This document shows, piece by piece, positions 39,701-53,700 of a DNA stretch of 64,000 nucleotides; position 1 is the first letter of the stretch, and each line of letters starts with the position of its first letter. The stretch lies in the NCBI GenBank assembly GCA_943735955.1, contig OX030958.1, positions 5,348,626-5,412,625 of the forward strand. The letters run 5' to 3'. The notes beneath the pieces are model-generated. The model was not told the origin of the DNA and ran no database searches. It saw only the letters and a program-made list of their open reading frames with translations. The translations under genes and the position numbers were made by a program. This DNA comes from Piscicola geometra. Lineage: Eukaryota > Annelida > Clitellata > Hirudinida > Piscicolidae.

Positions 39701-42700
39701 ACGCTGCAATGGGGCTGCCATCAAACTGATCATTACTATTGTTCTTATAAATACTATTGCCTTTTTTATTATTAGTATCATTATTATTATTATTATCATT
39801 CTTTACTAAAAGATCTATAGCATGATTCTCTAAATTAATATTATCACGAACCCTTTGTGAATTATTTGTAAGCTTGTGATTTCCCGTATTTTTATTAGCA
39901 GCATTAGTGGCAATACTGCTGCCAGAGAGACGCTGCGCTTGTCGAAGTGGACGTTTTTTATGTTTGGTTTCAAAGGGTTGTTGTGATTGTTGTTGTGATT
40001 GTTGTGGTGGTTGTTGTTGAAATTTTTGGGGTGGTGGTTGTTGTAGTGGTTGTTGCGGTTGTTGTGGAGGTTGTTCCAATATTTTTATTGTAAGTTGTGG
40101 TAATTGTGTTTTTTCAAGATTTTGATGTCGTCGTGATTTCGGTTTTTGTATTTGAACTGATAGGGGCTTTTGTATTGAATGTGTTTGAGACATCTGTGAT
40201 GTTTGTGACAGTGGTGATGTAAGGAATTGAAGTTGAGAAAATGAAAATTGTAGTTGTTGAAAATTATTCATGCTAGAAATTGTTGAATTTTGTGTAGGTT
40301 TTAATAAATTATCTTGTGAATTCGAATGCTGATGGAGTTGAAGTGGCTGTGATGGTTGTTTTAGTAGTTGTATTTTTTTCTGTTTCTTTAGCTGTTGTGA
40401 ATCTTTTGATTCTTCTACTATGTGACTTGATTGATCTTGCAAGTTGATTTTCCCTTTCTGCAAAGGCTCTTCGTTTTTCTCGCGTTTGTTATTCCGTTGT
40501 GCTAACGTGATTGGAGACTTTATTAGCAAGAGTTCTGTTTGTTGTAATTCTTGTTCAAACTTATGGGATTGGTTTTGAAGTTGTTTTATTGGAATTGAAT
40601 ATTGTTTAGACTGTAGTTGCTTTTCCAGTAATATATTTCTATTTTTTCGAAAAATTATTTTAGTTTTTTGGTTTCCAATAGTTAGATTTTTAGGTGCTTT
40701 TTTTATGTGTTGTATAATAGTATCCATAGCTTGTCTTCGTTTTTGTCGTTGTTGTAACGAAAACTTATTTAGTTGTGGATGATTTTGTTGGTATGAGAGT
40801 GGTAGTTGTTGTTGGTAGGGCGATTGGCGTAGTTGTTGTAGTTGTAGTTGTTTGTTGGAGCATTCAACCTCGTTAGTGGAGCGAGAACTGTATGCTTGAA
40901 GTGTTGTTGACGTGTTAAAGTGGATTTTTTGAAATATTAAAAGTTTATAATAAAATAGTTTCATGAAATTAAGTCAATTGCATACCTCAAGTTTAAAAAA
41001 AAGATCAATAGCCGTTAAAAGTATTTAAAAAAACAAAGTTTAGTTTCATTATATTATAAGTTATTAATAATTCATTTTAAAATAACTCCAAATATTATAA
41101 GTTATTAATAATTCATTTTAAAATAACTCCAAAGTTTTTTCAAACACTAAAATAGGAAGAATACAAAGTTTTTTTATTATGATTTGTATAATAAACTGTT
41201 TTTTAAGTGTAGTTTATATGTTTTTAATTGTTTTTTTACTATTACATGTGTTTTTTCTTTAACGTTTCATATGGGATTGTAAATTTGGTATATGACTTAT
41301 AAATGTACATATAACTTTTTAGTTTGTTTTTATTATATAACCATGAAAATAGTATGATTTAAAACCACTCAACTGTAATTATTTTGTGTTTTATGATTAA
41401 TTTTTAAAGTTTAGATTCCATATTTGCTCAGTACTTTTTACACATAAGTGCCGCGGAGTTCTCTGATGTAAGCGCTTTCAAAAGAACTCTGAAGCTCGTT
41501 TCGGTGACAAAACTATAGTCGTGTTGATGAAAATGGAAACAATATTATAAACAATTGAAAATGTTGGTAATGAGTACAATGAAGATTTAGATGTTGAGAA
41601 TCAGCAATAAAGAGCAATATTTGAAAGATAATCGTGGGGTTTTATGTAAAAGCTATAAAAAAACTAAGAACCATTAAAACTTGAATACGCAAAATGTGAA
41701 AAAATAGCTCTAAACTTTTAAAAAGTACTTTAATACAAGCTTAAAAAACAACCGATCAAAAACTCATGTAAAGGCAATTTGTTAAGATGAAAAAACCGCA
41801 AAAAATCAAAAGTTAAAACAAAAATTCAAAATCGAAAATAAAATAAATGTAATTTAGAGGGCTTACACACGGCACTTAACACTGGCAGAAATTTTCTTCA
41901 AATCAAATGCTCTTTGCATCTTGAATAATTAACGTTGTTATTTCTTAAGTGCTTTTACTCATTTAATCTAATAGCTAATCGAGGAGAAAATGAATAAATG
42001 GATTAGATGGTTATTTCAATAAATAATTTATAGAAAAACTGTTATTAATTTTTTTCCAATCATGTTTTATGTGATAGAAAATGGGCTGTGTGTAATGGAA
42101 GTGAATACCTTTAGCAAAATATGTCAAAATATATTAAAAAACTGTTTTATTAAAAAACAAATATAAAAATCTATTTAGCCAATACATTATGTATTGATAA
42201 GTTTTGAAATTAGTCTGTTCAGTTTCGACTATTAAATTGTTTTGTTTTGAAGTTTGTCTCATTCCAGATTCTAATATAAATACAATACCTCGAATAAACA
42301 GTAAGTTATAAAAAAGAACATTAACAAAATATGTGAAAAAGAATAACTAAAGTATAAAAAAAAAGTCAAAATTGAATTCGGCAAAGCACTCGAAACAACA
42401 CGTCATGAAAGATAGCGGCAGTGGAGTCATAAATCGTGACGTCATTTGACCTTTATAGAGGTCAGACCCATAGGTCAGGTTTCTGGCCAAATCGCCAATT
42501 GATATTGCTTTTAGGTGTTTTGTAAACGTCATTGTCGATAGTCTTGTTGTTGTGGTTGTTAGTCGTTGTGTTCGTAGGCAATTTGGCTGATCTCATTGTT
42601 TGTGGTTTTTTTGGTTTTTAATTAGTTTAAATTGTAAAATTACAATTTAAACAATTTGATAACCAACAAAATTACAATTTTTTAATTTTCAGTTTTTTTT

Positions 42701-45700
42701 ATCTTTAACGAATTCTTTTTTTTCTGGTTTTTCATAACTCGAAAATATGTTGTTGTAATTTAATAAAAATGATTTATTGAAGAATAATCCTATTTTTTAT
42801 AATATCAATATTTTATTGTATTATTAAACAATGCTGCTACAGACGCTTTTCAGTCAAATGACTTGTTATTATTTTTTCTTGATGAAAGCGTTAATTATAT
42901 TTTACGGGTCTTTCATTGCAGCTAAAAGAAAAATAAAAGTAAAAAAAATTAAAATGTCAAAAAATAAGAACTCAAAATTTGACTTCGTTGTTTATATTTG
43001 AGATCATTTCTATAAAACACATAAAATATTATGTTCAGTTTGTCTAGTTATAAACCTTTATCAACATACTTAGTAAATGTTTGGAATTTTTGATATGAAA
43101 AGAATTAGTTTTGTGGGCCTATTAAATATGAATTTCTATAAAAAAACATACATTCTTGGTTAAAAAAGTAAAAAACTGAATTTTTTGTTTGAGTTTACAA
43201 CTGAATTTTTGTATGAGTTTACAACTGAAATTAATGTTTATTAATATTGTTATGAAAAGGCTATCTTGAAAAGTATTTGGGCACTAACGAGTGACGTGGT
43301 AGCAAGTGTGGATAGACGGATGACAGCTCGAAAATAAAAACTTGAATTCTTTTTCTTTCTCTTTTTGCTTTTTTCGCTTGCACTCAACAGAATTGTACTT
43401 CACGCTCTTGTGTCGTATGTTCGTGCCTTTATTATTATGTTCATCTTTACTGTAATTATTATTATTTTGATCTTTGTTTTTATTAATATTGATGTTACTT
43501 ATCTGATTTAAATCATTTGATTTTTTTCTAATATCAACCAATGGAACTTGTGTATTATTTTTATTTTCAAGTTTATTGCTGATAACACTATTTGCAATAT
43601 TTTTATTATCATTATCTCTATCAGCAGCTTCTTTCGAATCGTTTCTATTGGCATTTTGATGTGAATCACGATTTTTGCTCTTATTGGTATTATTACTTCT
43701 ATTATTCTTCTCATTCATATTTTTTACATTTTCAACGTTACTGCAGGATTTGCAAGAATTACTCCCATTATAACCCTCAGAATTATCCTCCTTGTCCCCA
43801 TTTTCATCTTCCGCATTCATTTTATTTGTATCTTCCTTGCTTTGAAAATCACTTTTATCAATATTATCTTTGCCAGCTTCATTATTACTATTCTTTTTCT
43901 TCTTTCTGTGTACATAATATCCATCTTTTACACCTTCTTGATCATCTTGGTCATCATTATCATTATCATCACCCTCATCATCATCTTCATCATCTTCTTC
44001 ATCTTCATCATCAACAACAACATCATTCTCATCATCATCATCATCATTATCATCATCATCACCATTCCCATCATCATTACCATCATCAATCTCATCTTCA
44101 TCACTACCATCATCATCATCATCATCGCCACTGCACTGATCTAGTTGATTTTTGATGATGTCTTCTCCTGTGATGGGTTGGGATGTGAAGGTGAATCAAT
44201 AATTGCAAGGCTTGCAACATTTGTTCCCATGGAAACCAAGAAATTCACTTTTGTTTTCGAGGATAGGCTTATGGATGATTGATGGATGATTGATGGATGA
44301 TTGATGGATGATTGATGAATGGGTAAGTGGATGAGTGAACAAGTGGTTGAGTGGATAATTGGTTTTAAGGATGACAAAGTCGATAAATTGATGAATACAA
44401 AAGTGAGAGATTTTTAAATAGAAAGTTTATAAAGGAATGGAGGATTGATCGATGGGTGAAAAGATGCGATGACGGATGAGTGAGCTGATGGCTTGATAGA
44501 TGAGAATGGATGCCTAAACAAATGAATTATGAATGCTTTCTAAATAAAGTATTTATTTTGCAAACTTCACTCATAGTATATCTATGTTTTTTCCTGTTCC
44601 CATAATTCATTTTTACTTTGAATAAATTTTCTATAATTTAAAACAAACTATTTTTTCGTAAAAATGTAATAAAAAAGTTAGGAAAAACGAATGAAGTGTA
44701 CTTGGGTGGAAAAGCAAACCATTATTTTTTAATTTTTTTTGCGGTTTCTTTTATTTTCTTGTAGCTTTATTTTTTTTAACTAAAAAATTGTTGTTTGCAT
44801 GTGTTTGAATATCAAAAAGCAATTAATATTTCAGTTTATTAAAAACACAAACCTAAGCATAAAAAGAATGCACTTGAAGCTCAATAAACTTCTTTAAAAT
44901 AATACGAATATCCAATAATGAACGAAAGATATGATTCTAAGATGGATTTTTTCATTATAAAACGCCAATCAGAAATTAAATTATGTCTGATGTTATCTCC
45001 TACCCAACTTACTTTCAGTCATTTTTCTCATTCAATTTTTTTTCGGTTTAATTGAGATTATGTTTTGCTACCATTTCGAATACATCACTCTGAAAGGTCT
45101 AAAAAAATGTGAAGTTAGAAAATAATCTTTTGTTGTTCTTTCAAAACAACTTTCAAAAGTGTCAGTTTTTAAAACTTTCAAAAACTGAATTTTTGAATAT
45201 AAATAAATTATCGAATATTGAATACAAATTATATAATAATTACAAGTATAATTCAATATTTAAGTATAGGGACATGAATATAAAAATCAAAAATGAAAAA
45301 CTTTTCTACAACTATTTTCTTTTATTTTAACTCTTTTTTAAGCAATTTTTCATACATTCTACCTTATTGGTTTTTTATACTGACCTTTTGATATGAGTCA
45401 ACCTTTTTTCAAACAAAAGTTATTAGCATAATTTGTAGCCACCATTTATTTCACTCAAAATGAATTGTCGAGCTCATTAATTTTCTTTTCAGACCCATCG
45501 ACAAAAATTATGCATTTTTCAAAACGCATTTATAAATATTTATATCTATTTTCGTTTACATTCAAAATTGCTGCATAAATTATTGTTATCATTTGTATTA
45601 TTTTGAAGAAAAAAAGTCTAGAAGAAATGGTATTATTCCTGTTCCTGCAATTCTCTTCTCAAAGTCTTTTCTTCTATATTTTATGCTCATAGCCTGAATG

Positions 45701-47764
45701 GGTTTACTTGAGCTCAACGCATCTTAGTTCCGCCATGAAATAACTGATTAAACGTGGTTTTAGTGGTAGTAATGGTAGTAGTAGTTGTGGCAATAGATGT
45801 AGTTGTAGTCGTAGTAATAGATTGGTGAAAGTAATATTATTAGTAGATGTAGAAGACAATCAATTATAGTATTAAATATGTAGAAATAGGAAAAATGTAT
45901 ATAGCTTGTAGTTTAAACAGTGGTTGTTTTATTTTTTATCTCAGTTGAGTGTGTTAGGTATTTGTTCGTAAAAATTATCGTTTTTCTGATGGCAAATAAA
46001 TCAGACTAAAATTGAGCTCATACAAAGAAAAACTAAAAAAGTATTTTAAAACTTTGAAAGTTAAAAAAACTAGGCATTGCTTTTTTCAAAAATGTCTTAG
46101 CTCATAACGAAGGTTAACAAATGGAAAAAAAGGATTGTGCTTGGAGAATGCTTCAATCAATGGACTGCATATATGTCATGACCCCTGTGGTAACCCGTTC
46201 TTACCGGCTCTTGCTGCTTGATCCCCCTTCTTTCAAACGCAATCAAGCAAGAGTTATGCCCCTCGCTACAGCCTATTCAATTTCACTCTCCAACCGCGCT
46301 ATTCATATTAATATCAGTGAAACGAGGAATATAACTAAAAATAGTATAAATAAAATTCATAAAAACATCAATTAAATCGAATATTCCATTTAAAAAACAA
46401 AAAACAATTATTTATAATAATAAAAATTATATTGATCGATTGATGTGTGTCGTGAGTTTGATTCTTTTAACCGTATAGTATGGAGAGGCTTGCAGCACCG
46501 CTTTGTGAAACCAAATAAATCAAAAAATAAGCATGAGAAGACGAATGTCTATTTATGTCAACGTGCTAATAGCCTGCTATATGGCAGGAAAAATCACAAG
46601 GAAATCACGTATGATATATGGTGTAAATAAAATTGTCAAAAAGTCAATGGGAAAAAATATCTGAATATGAAATAACTAAAAAAAGATTATTAATGAGAAA
46701 GAAAATTCTATTGAGAATAGAAATAAAATACTAATATAAAAAAGTGAGTAAAAAACCCTATTTCAAGATTGAATTACGAAGACTTTTAAAATAGTATTCT
46801 TTTTCATTATTCTATTTTTTTCAACGCTTTGCCATAAAATCTAATGCCTTTTGCATTTTCATCTTAATCTTGAATTTGTTAAGTTTCTTTTCTAATTAAT
46901 ATTTCTACACAATATGAGTTTAATAATTCTAAATATTAATAATATTTAGAAAATGAGCTATAAAAATCTCAACCTATTTAAATGGTGAAAGAAACTTTTC
47001 TAAATTTTTTATAATTAAATTATTATTCAATTAATTTTAATTTAATCGATAAATTGAATAAAACTAACTTGGCACGCAGTGGTTATCGACGAAAAGATGC
47101 GTCACTTCGTTGCAAACACACCTTCCCCTCTGACATCCTTCGTACTCCACCCAGCACATCTCGCCACCCATCAAGTCGCAGTCAACATCACTATGACACA
47201 AGTGTATGGAATAGCGGTGCATTTGGGAAGAGGGTTGAGCGTGGTTATGTGGGAGCTTTGATTGGAAGTTAGATTGGAAAGGATAGTTGAGTTGGTACTG
47301 TTGTGGTTGATGCAAAAACATAAGTTTTGGGTTTTGTTGAAGTTGTTTCTGTGTTTCAAAGTGAATTTGTGATTTTTGAAAAAGATTTGGTAGAATTTTG
47401 TGTGGTTTTGCATGCCGTTCAAGCTGATTGTGAAGGAATAGTCGAGGTTCTGGAATCCATTTATTTGTTAGTCGTAATCGTGTTTCGTTTTTTTTAATAT
47501 CATGCCGTGGTTTTTGTTCGACTCGTAATTTTTGTTCATGTAATTTTCGATTAGACAGTTTTATTAATTTTTGAGGTAGTTCAAGTAGTGTTTTATCGGA
47601 TTGAAAGGGTAACTTCTCAAAGGGGGTTACAGTTTGATCAAGTTTTTGTTGCTCTAGTACAGGCAAAATTTGCTCTTGTTGTTGCAGTGTGAGAAGGTGT
47701 TGGTGGCTTTTAGCGATTCCACAAAGATTGGTCAAGTTAAAGATAAGAAAAAAGAAAAACCGAT
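36707..47764 (-). CDS. Secreted or surface EB-module protein with giant Q/N/D-rich insertions (partial)
   Basis: Five exons, 47764-47069, 44167-43289, 40894-39422, 38329-38207 and 36823-36707, all phase 1 at both ends, give about 1090 residues; first and last exons are missing. The first exon opens with a hydrophobic run (FFFFLIFNLTNLCGIA) that looks like a signal peptide, then a Q/H/K-rich stretch, then an EB-type module (CHSDVDCDL ... CQRGRCVCN ... HCVP). Exon 2 is Asp-rich then Asn/Lys-rich. Exon 3 opens with a single Cys (EVECSNKQ), runs about 450 residues of Gln- and Asn-rich sequence, and closes as CMCKPGYKLDRFTCRKC. Exons 4 and 5 hold compact modules (CRLDYDCEGGSVCVAGKCTC; CQHDLVCHRCLLEQHFTCARC). 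EB modules are Cys-rich extracellular units known mainly from nematodes and other invertebrates. Uniform phase 1 introns are typical of extracellular modules. Function unknown; exon 2 could be alternative. Confidence 0.75.
41052..41134. repeat. 41-bp perfect tandem duplication
   Basis: ATTATAAGTTATTAATAATT and the following bases through AATAACTCCAAA occur twice in direct tandem, upstream of the large Q/N-rich exon. Confidence 0.9.
42401..42531. promoter_or_regulatory. Candidate enhancer: CRE cluster with nuclear-receptor half-sites
   Basis: Within 131 bases: a perfect palindromic CRE TGACGTCA (42437-42444), CRE half-sites CGTCA at 42401-42405 and 42527-42531, a TGACCT-N6-AGGTCA everted pair (42447-42464) and a further AGGTCA (42472-42477). 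It stands out as GC-richer than its surroundings and lies in the intron between the second and third known exons of the EB-module gene. Function is inferred. Confidence 0.4.
44223..44236. promoter_or_regulatory. X-box consensus match in EB-gene intron
   Basis: GTTCCCATGGAAAC fits GTHNYYATRRNAAC exactly and is one base from the palindromic RFX motif GTTNCCATGGNAAC. It lies 56 bases upstream of an acceptor, not at a known promoter, so it may be chance or an internal promoter. Confidence 0.35.
44267..44325. repeat. (GGATGATTGAT)n short tandem repeat
   Basis: Four units of GATGGATGATT in the intron upstream of the Asp-rich exon. Confidence 0.85.
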
Positions 47765-50700
47765 CTGTTGTGTAATTGTTTAATTGAGTAATGTGTGAAA
47801 ACTAAATAAACAAAGCTAGTAAAAGATTAATACATGATTTTGAAATATAAATAATATATTTATTTAAAAAATTAAAAAATCTATTTAATAAATTTTTTCA
47901 GCGATACAGATTGATGGAATGATGACCAATTCATTGAAATGACGTAGAAAATAGTTGGAATTTGACTTTCAGAAGAAGAATCTTATAGAAGCTTGAAGCA
48001 TTAAATGTAAAAAGCTTAAAAAATCCATGATGTATCAAATTTTCAATTGCTTTGTCGAAAGTCAGAACGATAAAGTCTTATGACGCAGTGATTTGAATAC
48101 AAATAGAAGAAAAATAATACTATTTACTATCAATCACTCTCTTGTGGTCTGTGGAACTGAGTAATGGGCTGGTCGACATTGTGGAAGAAAGATAATAGAT
48201 TCGGAAGGCAGATCCAATAAGTGACGTTTAATCTTTCAAGCGGTATACTTCTTATAAGTTGATTTTCTCCTGGATTGATCGACTGTCTAGCGAGTGCAGA
48301 TTTAAAAAAACATCAAATAAAAAGATTATTTTATTTCCCATAAAATTCCAATAAAATTAATCTGAGTCGAATGATCATATCTTCAATCGACTTTCTTTAC
48401 TTGAACACTCATTAATTTCATTTTGTGCTAAACTATTAACTTTTCTTTGATTTGTAGTTCACATGCGAAAATCCATTTATTTACTACCTTACGACAAATA
48501 ATGTTTGAACTTTCTGAAATTTATTCATTCTTTTAGTATTCTTTTTATCTAACTATCCTTTATTTATCCATTAACCAATTGTTTAAAGGACGTTCTCAAT
48601 TCCTTCCTATGCCATTAATTCAAACATCCAAGCAATTCATCCATTCATTAGTAGTTCATCCTTTCTAGTTTTACAATTGAGCCATCAATTTGATCAAGTT
48701 TCCACTCTAAATCTTTTTCCTTTCTCGGTTCAGTATGGGCCTATTAAACCCTTAAACACACAATGTATATCAACTCTATATTATTTTTTATGGTGCACAT
48801 TATGCTACGCTGAGAAAAATCTCAATTATGAACATTGTGTTTATCAATATGCTGCTTCATAAATGCATTTCAATGTATTTCCACAATCTTTTTTTTATAA
48901 ACAAATATTCTTAATTCCAATGTTAATATATTTTTACTTTTTGTATTGAAAGGGAGATTATTCAATTTTAACAATGGGAAAAAATATTTTAAAAAGAGTA
49001 ATAATAAAAATATTGATAAAACAAATAGTTGTTAACTTGCGAATGGCAGTGTTTAGAACAATAATAAATATACCTAAGGTAAATACTGACAGCGAAAAAT
49101 ATTGGTGTGTAATATGCTCTTTTTTATAATATTTCCAATGTCAAGATGAATTCTTACCGATTCAGAGTTTTTCATATACGGAGAAATATATTTAAATTCA
49201 AATAATACCAAATTGAAACCTAAAAAGATAGTAGAAATTCGAAAGTGAAAAAAATCTTTGGAAAATGATATTTTATCTTCGTGCTTTTACGGATATTTTT
49301 TGAGACCTCTATTGGCTATTAATATATTATTTTGCAAATTTAATATTGTATAAGTACCCAAGAAAATTTTTCATTTAAAGAAAATTATTTTGAGATATGT
49401 CGAAAAAGTACATCAATTTAAATGCTTACCAGATGTATGTATATTAGGAATGTAAACATAAATTATTTTTCTATTAAATTTATAACTGCTTTTTGTGTGC
49501 CAAATGTCATTGAAGCTTACTGAGCAAAAAATATATTCTATATTTAAAAGTCCCTTAATGGCCTTTTAGTTTCAACCATCATCTATCGTCTGCTAATTTT
49601 TATTTAAAAAGTGTTTTTTTAAATAACTCAAATTAGTATTAATTTCAATTTTATAATATAATAATATAATTTAGTTTGATTTTTTTTGTTTAAAACTAGT
49701 AATTAGGCATTTATTTCAAATGCTCCATTAACACGTAATCGAATTAGAGAAGAATCTACAAAAGAATGTTCTTTCAACAGTTTTGCTTGGACCCTGTAGT
49801 GGGCCTAAAATAGCTTTTTTAAGACGCTTTTAGAAGGGTTGGCCAGACATGAAGCAAACCAACTAGATGATGCTTGTCATTCCGAACCACAGAAACTCAG
49901 CAACTTTTTGCAATCATTTTTATTATTTAAGTTTTTTTTGCCAAAAAAATGCCCAAGTTTTTATTTTTAGTTTTAATGTTTTTATTTTCACACAATGCCA
50001 CCAAACAATTTCATTTTTTTCTGCTGGGCGCTTATTACACGGCTAGATGGATGGCTAAACTCGTCTTTTGTATAAAGATTTACTTCTAAAAAATGAATTT
50101 AATTAAACATTTTCTAAATTCTTGAAATATTGTTAATAACATTCAAATGTTACAAAATTTGCAAGCATCAGTAGCAAATGTCATCCAGAAGCTTTTGCGT
50201 CGATCTCGAATATGTTTTCTCTTGTCTTCAAAAACTTGCATAAGTCATCATTGACACTGTCAATGTTCTATTGCACCTATCACAAAAACTGAATCAAAAA
50301 TGAAGAAACTGATGACAAAGGAATCTTGAAAATTATTTAGCTGATGAAACTACTACTAAGATATCAAAGTAAAATTAATTATACAATTTTCTTTTGTACC
50401 AAAACTTTAAAATATTAAATAAGGCTACAAAATTTTAAAAACTTAAAATGAAAAAACTAGAAGACCCGTGTGAAAACTTTATAATAGGCCTTTATGAAAA
50501 AGCAATTTTAAACTTTCTAAAGTACCCACTGCAACTAGCTAGAGGCAATGGACGGGGTTAATGAGATATTTTCAAAAATGAGTTTATTTTAAATTATTTA
50601 TATAAACAGTTTTTGTAATAACTGTTTTTATGTTTTTTTATGAGAAATGAAGTTTAGCTTTTGCACTTTTCCATATAAAAATAAAATGTAATGAGTGTCA

Positions 50701-53700
50701 ATTTTATAAATCTCTATTATCATAATAATAATTTTTATTGAAATAAAAAAAACCTATTCTAATCTTCCTTTATTCCATCGGCAAAAAATCATCAAAATAA
50801 CCTTTTTTCTTCCATGTATTGTAGAAGCCTGCCATCTTTTTGTTATTTTTCAATGTCTGTTATGAAAAAAATCAATTGATGATTTAGAATAATAAAAACA
50901 ATCAGAAAAACAGTTAAAGAAACTTAACAAGTTTATTAAACTATGGTATTAAACAAATTATTTCACATTGTTCATATTTATTATCTATAGTTTATCATCA
51001 AATCATCAAACTTTTATATGTATTTATTTCAACTCGAGTTTTTGTAATTTTATTTATACTTAGAAGGATTTTTTTCTAATAAGAGAAAGTTACACATCAG
51101 CTTCTAAAGCAAATAAAAACCAGGTCAATTCAATCTTAAGTACATGAGACTAACACCCTATATTTAAAAAGTTTTGAAATCAAAATATTGAAAAGAGTAA
51201 ATAAAAAATACCCAAAAAATATTGACAAAATTTTAAGTTTGAGCCTAGAATTATAAATTAATTTTGAAAAATAGTCTGTCAAAGCCGCACGAGCTCAAAA
51301 ATTACTACGCACACAAATAAAACACCCAAAGAGAAAATAATCGGGGAGAGAAGTGCGAACACACGAATGAGAGTGACGTCATGATTGATTGTCTGCCTAA
51401 TGACCGATTGCTAGCCGAGGGATACGCAATACCGCAATAACTAAAGTCCAAGCATTTTATGAGGAATCATTTAAGAATCATTTGCAAGTTTGATTCTGGT
51501 GTTTATTTATAATTAAGTTTAATTTTACTTGAATTCAAAAAGTTCTATTTGTACAGACGTTTTTTTTTAGTTTTTCAAGTTTGGAATGAATGATAAGCTA
51601 ATGGTGTTGCTGGAAAACAAAGATAATGTCAAAAACGACGAAACAATTTAAAGCGATTTCAACTGAAATATTTTTTAAAAATAAGATTTATAATATTCAA
51701 TTGAAAAAATAATCTAAAACTAATTTTTGGGAATACTCGTAAGAAGTAAACGCCTCAGGAACGATATTTCAGATTTTAATTCAATCTTTGGAGCGTAAAG
51801 TTTTTCTCTTGCTTTCATCAATCATTGTAGAGCTTTGTGACGCATCGTGAGCAAGATCGTTACATTTTTTCGTTACTTGTTAAGTAAATCCGTTAATACA
51901 GATTGATCGTTATATATAAAGTGAGAGAAAACGAAAATCAACGATAAAATGGACAAAAAAATAAATAAAAACAAGTTTTTTATGTTCATATTATTTTAAA
52001 CCCAAAATCATTTCTAATGAAAGTTTTCAAAGAATATTTGAATTTTTAATAACCGATTAAGCAGAAGTAACGCATTCTATCTTGAAACACCGAATCTTTA
52101 AAATGATAAAAACGTGACTATTAAAAAAATGCCAAACTTTTTTAAAATAAATCCACACAAAATATCCTTTAAAAATTCTTTGTATGTTTAGTAAAAAAAC
52201 AAAACAAACAGTTTTGAAAAAGTGAACCAAGAAGTCAAACTAATCCTTCATTTAAATGATTTATCTATACAAATATTAAAATAAAATGAAAGTTATTAAA
52301 TATTATTAATGTCGTTCATACAAATAATTTTGAACAATTAATTTTAAGCTTATCAGTAATAAAATAATATCTGACTCGGTGCCTTGAATTAATTACAAGT
52401 ATTAGAACTAAAATTGTCAAATTAAAAGTTCTATTACTTTTTCTTTTTTAATATTTTCCGGTTATTATTTTCATATAATGTAAACTCATTTAAACCAATA
52501 AAAAATTTATTAAAATAACTTTTTTTAAATATATATTTTTTATTGAAAGAACTCGAGAAGTGGAATTTCTTTAGATTACATAAAACAAAACTCGATATAC
52601 GAATATACGGTAAAATTCTAACAAAAAATATACTTTCTTATTATGATTAAAATTTTTAACAAGTTTTTAAATTACTTAAGAATCTTTAATCTCAATAGAA
52701 ACCTTTTTCTTTAAAATGTCTTCTACTTTTATTATGGTTTTAAATTAGAATAAATAATTCGTCTAGAAAAATAATTTTTTATAAATAAATTGGATTATTA
52801 ACGGATCATGCTGAAGGCCATTGTTTCAAGAATACTTCAAACCTATTCCCAAATTTTTACTTGTCTTTAAAACATTCAAACTTCCATTAAAAACTCTGAG
52901 CATAATATTTGCCTCAATGAGAAAAACTTCAAAATGGTTTATAAATGTAACGAAATTGATATTTGAACTCGAACCTGGAAAATAATTAGATTTAAATATA
53001 AAATTTTTTGAATAACATTTAAAGTTGCAAAAATTTAATTTTATATTATTATAAAGATAAACTAACAGTCGAAAGTTTCAAAATCCACAAATCAAATGAT
53101 AAGAGATTTAGCAGATGGAAAAATTGTTTTGGTGTATAAGATGCATAAAACAAATCAATAAAGTAATAAAGTAAAATAAATGCATGACAGTGATCGATGG
53201 AAAAAGCATGCAAAGAAAGACTTTGCTGAAGAAGTGTCAAGCTTGAGTCTTGGTGTGCTTGTAGTGTTTGGACAGTTGCTTAAATAGCAAGGTGCAGTGG
53301 CAATTTAAGTGAAAACAATGTCTAAGAGGTAAACAGTTTTTGTTAAAATCTGTATATTATATTTAAAAATAATAACTATAGATAAAAAAAGCTAATTTAA
53401 CCATGGTCAAGAGTCTGGATAGTAAAATCATTTTCAATCTTTAAAAAATAGGAAAAAAAATTATAAAATTATAAAAGTTTGATATTGAATACACACATAA
53501 AACAGAAGCATTTCAAAAAAGACTGAGTGATGAAAGCTGAGATAGAAACTGATGTGAAGAAAAATAGGTCTATACACTTTGGAAAATGCAATAACAAATA
53601 TATAGAATTTTTTTTAAATAAAAGGCAATATAAAGAAGATCACCAACTAAATTATGGAATAAAAAACATAAAAATAACTTTTAGAGTGTATGACTGTTAA

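Noticed and set aside
42347..42532. Minus-strand ORF over the CRE cluster
   Set aside because: Its phase does not fit the phase 1 exon series and it has no family similarity; the GC-richness is better explained by clustered regulatory motifs.
46121..46630. Two short plus-strand ORFs
   Set aside because: Slightly GC-richer but with no domain, acceptor or donor context; possibly relics of a mobile element, not provable here.
53311..53334. Start-exon-like ACAATGTCTAAGAG followed by GTAAAC
   Set aside because: Good context but no downstream coding exon found on the plus strand.
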